Source: Drechmeria coniospora
Taxonomy: Eukaryota > Ascomycota > Sordariomycetes > Hypocreales > Ophiocordycipitaceae
NCBI RefSeq assembly: GCF_001625195.1
Contig: NC_054389.1
Coordinates: forward strand, 2,822,147-2,886,146
Reading direction: 5' to 3'
DNA length: 64,000 nucleotides
Within the stretch, counting starts at the first letter, position 1. Each line of letters begins with the position of its first letter. The notes beneath the pieces were generated by a model. That model was not told where the DNA came from, did no database searches, and saw only the letters and a list, made by a program, of their open reading frames with translations. Below are positions 55,627 to 64,000 of the stretch, piece after piece. The position numbers were made by a program, and so were the translations under genes.

Positions 55627-57939
55627 TTACCCGTTGAACCCATCCGCTTCCCACTTCCCGCGGTTCGGCTCTCCATGCGCCGAGCTTCCTTGACCCGCCG
55701 CTGCAGCAGCATGTCCGAGATTGCTAACATGCCTTTCCAAGTCTGCACTTCCCAGCCAGTAGAGGGAGAAGAAGACGACGACGTGCAAGGCCACGCAGTA
55801 CATTGCAAACAGATTCCTGCTCGCCCGGGATGCCAGTACCATCCGCGTGATGGAATAGACGACCCGTTCTGGAAAGCTCATCCGTCGATAGGCCCTCGCG
55901 GATTCCCTGCCTCTAAAGGCCGCGAATGGCGATATGTTCGTCTCGTACGCCTTTTTGTATCGGTCCAGCGATGTGCCGGAGCCATTGTTCGCCGACATCG
56001 ACACGGACGAAGGGTTGGGGTTCGATGCATGTGCTGATGACGACGATGTCATCGCACCTCCCCGATTGTACGTCGACACATATCGGGTTTTCTCGTACAG
56101 GTTCAGGTTGTCCTTCTGCAACGCGGCCACTTCATGACGCACCTGCTGTAATGTCCGGTGCGTCTCGGACAACTCCTGTTCCAGCTGCACAATCTTCTGC
56201 TTGAACCGATCCCGCTGGGCCGTGACCATGGGTAGGATACCTGAGCCACCCCCCATCGGTTCCCGTTCGCTTGGACCCATTCGTGGATCCATGCCGCTGA
56301 TGATGGACGAGGTTGGGGAGACCCGGCCGCCCCTTCGATTTTGCGCCCGGGCTATGTATGTGCCGGCAACCGACGCACCTGACGGGAAAGCATTCGCCCC
56401 TTCGGCATGCATGCTCTCGAGATCGCCCTCGAGTTTCTCATTGAGGTTGTGAGATTTTTCGAGTTCGGCGTTCGTCCTCGAAAGTTCGTCCTGCAGATCC
56501 TCCAGCCTAGATTGAAGCTCCTGATGAGACACACGAAGAACGGTGAGCTCGTCGCCCAGCCGCTTGTTCCTCGACATCAGCAGCTTCTCCAATGTCTCGC
56601 CCTTTCCAGCGCCCCCATGAAGCTCACGACCATCGTCATCGTCTCCGGTGAAGAACTCGATGCTCTTGAGAATCTCGAGCTCCTGCTTGATTTCATCGTA
56701 ATCACCGTACTGTTTTACCTTGGCCTTGAGGGACTCCCTTTCGTTGCTAAGCAGCGTCACTTCGCGCTCCAATGACCGTAAACGAGTGTCCAGATTTCGC
56801 TTGAGGTTCTCCTTTTCCATTCGGGTCGTGTCGAGCTTGCGAATCAGCGAAGAATTCTCGGACCGCACCCGCATGTAGCCGGGGTCGTCTTCCAGAGTTT
56901 TCGAGGCTTGAGATGGCACCGAGGACTTGACCTGAGCCAACTCCAGTCTCATTTGCTCGTTTCGTGCTTCAACATCGGCCAGCCTAGAGCTAGTCCGCTC
57001 AAGGTCCGAGTGAAGCATCTCCAGCTCAGCACTGCGAACCTCGCCGCGCTTGGCTTCCAATTCTTCCCCATTCCTCCCCAGCCTCTGATTGACTTCGTAG
57101 CTGGCACGCATTTCGCTCAAGAGACGTTCTTGCGTCTCCACCTTGCTTTCCAGGCTCTTCTCCTTGGCTTCCCAGTTATCCTTTCGCTCGTCCAAGACGG
57201 CTGCCCACGAAGCCTCAACGTCCTTGACTCGAGCGTCGAGCTTTTCCTCCAGTTCCATTCGCGCCGCGCGCTCCGTCTGGAGCTTGGATTCAGCCTCTTC
57301 CAACTGGGCAGTAAGCTTTGACACACTATCTTGAAGGTGTTGGTTCTCTTCGGTGAGCTTCGGCAGCGTGTCCTCCGAAATAAGCATGGCATCTACCGAA
57401 GCTTCAAGGAGGGGGTATGGGTCGGGGGCATTCGATATCGACGTGTACGCCTGCAAGAAGGCAGAGTTGACCGTTCTGGAGTGATTTGCCAGAAGATCGA
57501 TGAATGTTTGGTAGGCTGCGACTTTGGGTTAACCAGCCGGCCCACGGAGTTGGGTATCGCGAGATCCAACCTTTCAGAAGTCCCTTGAACTCGCTCAGTT
57601 TGGTCGCGTCGTCTAGTTTCCTGAACTCCTTCGTCCTCTGCGCCAGGTCCTTGCGTTGGACGGGAGAGTCGCGCTGATAGGTCACAATCACGGATGCGAC
57701 GTCGTCGAGATTCGCGGACAAGGTCGTTAGGTCGACGCCTGTGATGAAGCTGTCAGAAACGGTACGGTCTACGCACTGATCTCACCCTCCGGCGGCATAC
57801 TTCGCCACGCCGAAATGGCATGCTTGAACTTGTTCCCCTCCGTGAGGCTCGTGGGCGCTACCACGGCCGCTGCCGATGTTGTAGATTCTTCCGATGGTTC
57901 CGCCATCTCTGCGACGTTTAGGTAGTCTGTCGCTTGCAT
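55627..57939 (-). CDS. COY1: COY1/CASP-like Golgi tethering protein
   Basis: CASP proteins are Golgi tail-anchored coiled-coil tethers that help retrograde traffic within the Golgi. Three exons: 57786-57939, 57571-57738 and 55627-57515, about 736 residues. The N-terminal part contains NKFKHAISAWRSM, QRKDLAQRTKEFRKLDD and YQTFIDLLANHS, conserved in COY1/CUX1-CASP. Residues about 140-590 are heptad-rich coiled coil. The conserved C-terminal block NISPFAAFRGRESARAYRRM precedes the single transmembrane segment at about 675-696 (LFAMYCVALHVVVFFSLYWLG). A short Ala/Gly-rich lumenal tail ends the protein. The membrane-proximal Tyr and the FRxxE-type motif are present, as in the family. Confidence 0.93.
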
Positions 57940-58648
57940 GGCGACTGCCGCTGCATTCGCCCAGACTCAGGACCAAATCGATTTTTCAGTTGGTACGGCA
58001 AGATGGAACAAGAGCCGAGATCGACGAGGAGCCAGGGTTGGGGAAGTCGATTATTGCATGGAGATGATGGGGCTCCGTCATTCGCAAACGTGTTACAACC
58101 CGAGGAGTGTAAGTAAGTACAGAGTACTTGCTTCGTACTAGTACCTTAAGGTGGCGCTCGTTGGCATGAACGGCTGTGCGTAGAGCCCGTTCGAACAGTA
58201 CTAGGACGAACAAGCAACTGGGGACCTAGGTACTTAGTAGTACGTGTAAGCACAAAACTATTGCTGCAAGTATGAAGTACTCCGTACAAGTACTCCGTAC
58301 AAGTACTCCGTTCTTCAGTAACATATTACTTGAGTACTAAGTAATAATATCTGCTCCTGGCTACTAACGGAGTACAGCTGGTGGGAACCCAAGTACTAGG
58401 ATGTGCCACTGAAAGTACGTACCTCCCTCCTTCACACATGCCTCAGACTTAGCTGGACCTATCAACCAGAGCTCGGCTGACGAGCGCCAACAGCTTTGTT
58501 TTCTTTACACCACCCACCTCCGTGGCCATCCCGTCGCCTCATCATCAAGAACCCCGCGCTCTCGGTGGCAGGATCGGGCCTGCTAAGATTCTAGAAGAAG
58601 AAAGTATGGCAACCTTGTCTCGATATTGCCCTAGAACTGTTCGCCGCC
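57940..58648. repeat. Divergent intergenic region with repeat block (about 58095-58400)
   Basis: Between COY1 and VPS3. 58095-58400 carries clustered motif copies; three successive ACAAGTACTCCGT-type units lie at about 58276-58312. The rest holds the two promoters. No gene is supported. Confidence 0.75.
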
Positions 58649-61600
58649 ATGATATTCGACGATTCTGGTGACGTGGGGTCTTCGGCGACCCGGAATGCGT
58701 CAAAGGATGACGGCCCCTATCTGCTGCGTCCACTGCTCGAAAATGTGCCTCTGTGTGCCGACGGTTCGCAGCGCCACGTTAGCATCAACTGCGTCGAATA
58801 CCTGGACGGCAACCTCTATGTCGGCACCTCGGCCGCTGAGCTACTTCACTTCGTCAAGATGCCTCCCGACCCTGTCGACAAGTCTGGCAGGCCACTCTTC
58901 ATGCTCGCCTCGAGGTTATCTCCCACGTTTGCCGAGCCGCCCAGGGCTGCCGCTCCAATCCCTCGACCTGGCGTTCAGCAGATCCTGCTGTTACCAACCG
59001 TTGGCAAAGCATGCATACTCTGCAACTCAACGGCGGCATTCTATTCCCTGCCCGAGCTGAGTCCCGTGTCTGGCATAGGTCAGGTGAAGAACTGTAATTG
59101 GGTCGGTGGCGTTGACCTGAACGAGATTGAACCCGAAAATTCCGCCGTGACGATTCTACTCTCGCTCAAACGACGGATACAAGTCGTGCGAGTTGGTGAA
59201 GGCGTCCAAGCTTACAGGGTACGCCAAGCGGCCTCGAATTCCACCTCGAATGTGGCGGATACTGATGTGGCCGTAGAACATTGATTATGCTGGCAGCACC
59301 GTTTCAATTCGCCGTGACACCATAGCATGCGTTGCAGACTCGAGATCTTACGCCCTCTTAGATGTTGAGAGGCGTTTGAAGATACCTTTGATGAGCATCT
59401 CATCGTTCGATGAGCCCTTGGATACCGTCGAAGTCGAGCAAGCTCAGGCCCCGGCATCTGAAGTTGTAGGAGGCATAAGTCGCAGCGTGTCGTCAACCGA
59501 AAGGCGCCCCATCTCGGCCACCAGGGCTCACAACCGCAGTACGAGCCTGGGCGGAAACGTCTTGGGAAGCAGCGACCGCCACCAAGAAGCACACGAGTCT
59601 GACCGCCGGGATCCCGAGTCCCAGCTGACATCACTTCTCCCGCCGTTTGCGGATCTACAGTCTCAGCAAGCCGACTCGGGTGCTCCGCCACAAACAGACA
59701 CCCCGGCGCCTGCCGCACCCGGGGAGACCGTTGTTTCCAGCCAAACGTTGCAGCAACAGACTGTCCCGGAGGCAACCGGGCTGCATCCGCTCATCGTGTC
59801 ACCGACTCCAGAAGAGTTTCTCCTCGTCATCGGCACAAGCCCGGAGGAGCCTGGCATTGGCATGTTTGTCAGCCTCGACGGCGACACAACCCGCTCCACC
59901 ATCGAATTCGAGAGATATCCAGAGCAGATTGTTGTCGATGGAAGGGAATCAGACCTGTCATCATCGCGGTTCGGGTCTGGAGACGTGAGCAGCTATGTCC
60001 TAGCGTCGATGGCCAAGCAGAGCCCCAACGGCTTGCGATATGGGCTAGAGATCCAGCGTTGGGATTCCAGCGAGGCAACCCCTGAGAAGCACTGGTTAGT
60101 CGCCAATAACAGCGAAAACTCGGTCCCGTACGGACTTCGATCTCTGGTGGGCTCCGACGAGCTGCAATTTGAAGAAGTCGTTGCTCGGTTGAGCCATAAG
60201 AGGTTCCTTCCGTTCACAAATCCCCTGGACACGGCCGACTCATACCTCGAGAAATCGGATTCTCGCACAGCCCTGTCCATGGAGAGGTTGTACCAGGAAA
60301 AGGAGCTTTTCGAGCGCGATGACGACTCGCAGGACGACAACTCGCCTCCGGACGGTTGGGAGGCAGCTCGAAGCTCCGAGGGTGAGGAATTCACTCGGCG
60401 GTTGGCAAGCTCCAAGGTCAAGCTGGCGGTTTGGTCTGGTGACCGCATTTGGTGGGCGGCTCGAACCCCGCTGATAATGCAGCTTGACGCGGCTCTCGAT
60501 GCTGCCTGCATGAATGGTTGCGCAGACTCTAGGGGAATAGACAGGCGAGCCATCTTTACCGTGCTCGGGTCCATTCGCGGTCGAGAGGCAAAGACTGAGC
60601 TGGAATTCCTGACGCTTGGCTTCATTCGACAAAGGGCAGGGCTTTTGCTGGTGATCAGTCTGCTGGCATCGCCGGAGGGCGAGCAACTTTCAGCGGGCGA
60701 AATGAACGCACTGGAAGAGGTTCTGATGGACAGCAAGCTCGAACCCAGAGTCGTTCTCTCGCTGATACCTGGGCTCCGCAACGAAATAAAGGAAGGACGT
60801 CAAGGGATCTGGATCTGCGACGGAGTACGAATGGTGGCAGAGACTTATCTGCAAAGCACATCCTTTTCTGGTGTGGTAAAACATGGCATCAAAGATGTCT
60901 CGCCGAGAGTACTGCACTTTTTACGACGCTTCCTCTTCGCGTGGAAGAAGCTGAAGGGCTTTGGTAGTGTCCCGGACGAGGGTGACGTATTTCCGACGGT
61001 GGATGCTGCCCTGCTCGTTGTCCTGCTGGAGCTGGATCAACACGAGAGCCACCCCGATGGTGGAACTGTGAGGTCGGAGCTCTACGGCCTCGTCGACAAA
61101 GGGGTCGATTGCTTCGAGCGAGCCGTTGGCCTCCTCGAGTCGTACCACAGGCTCTTCGTTCTCAGCCGGCTATACCAGAGCCGCAAGAGGGCAAGCGACG
61201 TTTTGTCGACTTGGAAAAGGATCATAGAGGGGGAAAGGGACGACGGAAACGAGCTTCAAGACGGCGAGAAGAGAGTGCGGGACTATCTCCAGAAGGTCAG
61301 CAGCCAGATGGTCGTCCAGGAATACGGCATCTGGCTTGCCAGCCGAAACCCCAGGCTGGGCGCCGAGGTCTTCGCCGGAGACAGCCTCAGAGCGCCCAGT
61401 TTTGAGCCGAACCGAGTGGTGGAGATGCTACGGCAAGGCGCCCCGAGCGCGGTAAAGTATTACCTGGAGCATCTCGTTTTCGTCAAGGGACATGCAGCCT
61501 ACGTCAACGAACTGGTGACCTATTACTTGGACATTGTCCTGGACGATCTCGAGTCGCGGGAAACAAGCCGAGAGGCCGTCGTGGCGGCGTACGACGCCTA

Positions 61601-62330
61601 CCGGGCGCTACGAGCACCGAAGCCGACATACCACCACTTTCTTGCCGAGAACTCGCCCGACAACGACGAGGTGTGGCAGAGCCGGCTCCGGCTGCTGCAG
61701 CTTCTGGGCGGCGCGCACGACTACGACTCGGCGGCCATTAGCGCCCGCATCACAAGCTTGCCCGGCCATCTCCTCGTGCCGGAAACCATCATACTTGCCG
61801 GCCGAGAGGGACGCCATGATGATGCGCTACGATTGCTGGTCCACAAGCTGGGCGACTATGACACGGCCGTGGCGTACTGCCTCCGTGGCGGTAGGAGCGT
61901 ATATGTCCCCCCGGAGGACCGACGCGGTGGCGGCAGCAACGAGTCCGAGCAGGAGGCGTCCCGGGGTTTGTTTCGGGTTGTCCTGCGCGAGTTCCTCGCC
62001 ATCAACGACTTGAGCAACCGGGTCGAGCAGACGGGTGCGCTGCTGGAGCGGTTCGGCGGGTGGTTCGACGTGGATGAGGTGCTGCAACTCATCCCGGACG
62101 ACTGGTCCGTGGGCGTGGTGGCCTCCTTCCTGGCCAGCGCCCTGCAACGACTGGTGCGCGACAAGCACGAGAGCATCATGACGAGGGCGCTCAGCGGCGC
62201 CGAGAACTTGCGTATCAACTACGATTGGGTCGTCGGACTGGAGGAGAAGGGACCGAGGTTGGAAGCCACAAGACAGCAGCAGCCGGGTCATTACGCCGAT
62301 GGGCACGCAGGCGATGCGATGATGCCCTGA
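58649..62330 (+). CDS. VPS3: VPS3/TGFBRAP1-like subunit of the CORVET endosomal tethering complex
   Basis: VPS3 is the Rab5-binding CORVET subunit that tethers early endosomes. Two exons, 58649-59218 and 59277-62330, with a 58-nt intron (gtacgc..tag), about 1207 residues. The N-terminus is a citron-homology (CNH)-type beta-propeller: HVSINCVEYLDGNLYVGTSA, GVQQILLLPTVGKACILC and VVRVGEGVQAYR/NIDYAGSTV. A disordered insert follows at about 225-350. The C-terminal half is an alpha-solenoid with the Vps39/TGFBRAP1 blocks: SYHRLFVLSRLYQSRKRASD, VTYYLDIVLDD, RLLVHKLGDYDTAVAYCLRG and REFLAINDLSNRVEQT, followed by LQLIPDDWSVGVVASFLASA. No C-terminal RING is present, which separates it from VPS8/11/18/41. 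It could be taken for the HOPS paralogue VPS39, but the N-terminus resembles the TGFBRAP1 type. Confidence 0.87.
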
Positions 62331-62364
62331 TGCAGCACCAATCCACCAACAACGGATGGCCATG

Positions 62365-63297
62365 CTAACTCGTACAAGCGTTGACCGTGGTCCTCCTCAA
62401 CACTGCAACAAGAAGCCACCTCTTCCTTACTGTTATGTCGTCCTCAGGTCGGTGACTCATCCACACTCTCTCCTGTCCATCACAGTCCCTTTCCCAAATC
62501 CGCTCCAGCTCGAGGCCAACCTCGCGAAGGGTTTTCTCTTCGAAGAAACCGCGTATCTTCTCACGGCCGGTGTGGAATCCTGCGACTAACCAGCAACGCG
62601 CATCCTCGTTGTCAACGCTGATAAAGTGTTCGATGGAGCGGAGAAGGTTGGCGTGCTCCCACGGCATCCACAGGCAGTCGGCGACGAAGATGCGATCGAA
62701 CGCATGTCGGTTGGACAGGCAGAAGGCATCCGAGAGCTCACCCCACGAGTGGCCCTGGACGAGGATGGAAGCGGCGGGAGTGGCCGAACTGCCGGCCGGG
62801 GCGAAGGACGGCCGGATGTTGTGCTCAACGTTTGAGCGGAGACTGCTGAGGATGGGAGGGGCAGGGTAGTCCGTGACGACGACTCGCCTTGCGCCCAGAA
62901 TACCGGCCATGATGCTCGGAAGCGCCGTTCCCGCCCCTAGTTCCAGCACCGCTTGCCCCCCAACGTGGAAGCTCGCCCCCTCGCCGAGCCCGAAGTCGCC
63001 GTCTCGATCTGCATCCTCCACGCCGAGCGTGTCCCTCTCTACCAACTCCGCCAGCAGAAGACTCGAGTTCCAGAGGTGGTGGCTAAAGAGACGTCGTTCT
63101 GCCTCACTTTCGGTGACCGCAAGCTCCAGAGCCAGCGGCCTGGGCAGGTTTGGCGACGTATAGATTAGACTGTGCTCTGCGTCGCCGTGTTGGTTGGTCA
63201 CATCGTTCGGATAGATGACGCCGAGGGATGTGGAGAGATAATCCTCCGGGCCCCAAGGCTCGCTACCGTGGAGGCAGATTCGGGATGTGAGCGCCAT
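62365..63297 (-). CDS. Class I SAM-dependent methyltransferase, METTL21/NNT1(EFM7)-like
   Basis: This single-exon protein has 310 residues from the ATG at 63297. The seven-beta-strand fold is shown by motif I, AVLELGAGTALPSIMAGILG, post-I VVVTDYP, and FDRIFVADCLWMPWEH for the post-II region. The HHLWNSSLLLAEL block before motif I matches the HxWxxxxxLA signature of the Methyltransf_16 (METTL21/EFM) group, whose members methylate lysines or N-termini of translation factors and chaperones. In fungi such genes are often labelled nicotinamide N-methyltransferase; the substrate cannot be told from sequence. Its stop codon is only 34 bp from that of VPS3, so the two transcripts surely overlap at their 3' ends. 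Confidence 0.85.
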   Translation of the reverse strand: MALTSRICLHGSEPWGPEDYLSTSLGVIYPNDVTNQHGDAEHSLIYTSPNLPRPLALELAVTESEAERRLFSHHLWNSSLLLAELVERDTLGVEDADRDGDFGLGEGASFHVGGQAVLELGAGTALPSIMAGILGARRVVVTDYPAPPILSSLRSNVEHNIRPSFAPAGSSATPAASILVQGHSWGELSDAFCLSNRHAFDRIFVADCLWMPWEHANLLRSIEHFISVDNEDARCWLVAGFHTGREKIRGFFEEKTLREVGLELERIWERDCDGQERVWMSHRPEDDITVRKRWLLVAVLRRTTVNACTS

Positions 63298-64000
63298 GGG
63301 GCGGTTTGCTCTTCTGTGCTAGATAGTGGTCGCTGATTGGAAAGGATCAGACTGTCTCGTGCTGCGCTCAAGTTTATCTTGACGGACCCTCGGTTTGGGC
63401 TGCTATGACGAAGTCAAATCGATTCCGCACCCAGTTGGCATTCGTCCACAGTGTCACACAAGTCGTATTGGCCCCTTCTTCCTCAGCCGTGGGCCATTCA
63501 AGAAAATTTGACTTCGTGTGTCAGTCAGCTCGGCACAACCTGGAGCTGGTCTGTGAGAGGTAGTGACAGGTTATTGCCTGGTAGTAAATTCCTCCAGCCG
63601 ATGATCAACTCTCCTGACGTGAGACGCCACCATGTCTCTCAGGTTAGGTTTAGGTTGGCGCGCTTGGACAGCAGCCCATTAACTTTTGCGCAATCTATTT
63701 TGGTGCTTTCCTATCTGGTGGAGACTGGTATTTATTTCTCCATCGATTCTATTCAATGCTGGCCAAGGAGGAAGTCGGGGAACGAACGTATGAACACGCA
63801 ATAAAATACACTTCTTGTCTATGCGAAAATACCAACCGCCAATGCCAATCAATGTGCGTCATGCCCGGTTGAAACGGCGTGGTGATACTACAAGTCTCTC
63901 TCTTCATTCGTTGCCTTGTCGGGCACCAGCTTGTGCACAGGACAGGTGGGTAGCTGTACTTACTCACTGTCACCACAGTAGCCTGCCTGCCTTAGTTGAT
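63298..64000. other. Intergenic sequence to window end
   Basis: This is the upstream region of the methyltransferase gene. A short TTAGG-rich run (GGTTAGGTTTAGGTTGG) lies at 63642-63658. Open frames here match nothing I recognise, and there is no repeat block. Confidence 0.5.

Noticed and set aside
63642..63658. Telomere-like GGTTAGGTTTAGG run
   Set aside because: Only two units, imperfect and internal to ordinary gene-bearing sequence; not a telomere or subtelomere signal.

Overview
The window is nuclear DNA from a filamentous ascomycete fungus, most likely a Sordariomycete. The genes are close together (23 protein genes in 64 kb) and have short introns of about 55-100 nt with GT..AG ends and CTRAY-type branch sites. 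The proteins are typical of Pezizomycotina: a HET-C2-type glycolipid transfer protein, an AspRS-DUF2156 fusion, flavocytochrome b2, glycogenin and COY1. I saw no tRNA, rRNA, transposon gene, CRISPR array or virus-like gene. Exon boundaries come from reading splice signals and protein-family continuity by eye; no transcript data were available.

Layout. 1-7.6 kb: mitochondrial ribosomal protein uS4m (-, cut by the window edge), clamp-loader subunit CTF18 (+), flavocytochrome b2 (-). 8.9-18 kb: ESCRT-associated BRO1 (-), a PX/PH-less phospholipase D (-), glycolipid transfer protein (+). 18.4-26.1 kb: an alpha/beta hydrolase (-) diverges from an aspartyl-tRNA synthetase-DUF2156 fusion (+), with about 3.5 kb of repeat-rich DNA between them. 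The fusion matches ergosteryl-3beta-O-L-aspartate synthase (ErdS), and the hydrolase is a good candidate for the matching hydrolase ErdH. 26.8-35.3 kb: a RING E3 ligase (-), a small mitochondrial membrane protein resembling a complex I accessory subunit (-), mL44 (+), a cPLA2-like lipase (-). 36.6-43.6 kb: La protein (+), inositol-monophosphatase family enzyme (-), a small membrane protein (-), a membrane-anchored histidine acid phosphatase/phytase-like protein (-). 44.7-64 kb: HRD1 ERAD ligase (+), glycogenin (-), fibrillarin (-), ribosomal protein uL22 (+), Golgi COY1/CASP (-), CORVET subunit VPS3 (+), a class I methyltransferase (-).

The genes are mostly housekeeping and do not form one cluster. 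Several divergent neighbours share a process: fibrillarin/uL22 (ribosome assembly), the complex I-like protein/mL44 (mitochondria), COY1/VPS3 (membrane traffic), and hydrolase/ErdS (sterol aspartylation).

Nearly every long intergenic region carries a dense, short, dispersed motif, GTACGGAGTAC and its complement GTACTCCGTAC. Copies are in both orientations and in places form perfect palindromes. I did not notice it inside the coding exons. It is the most striking non-coding feature here.
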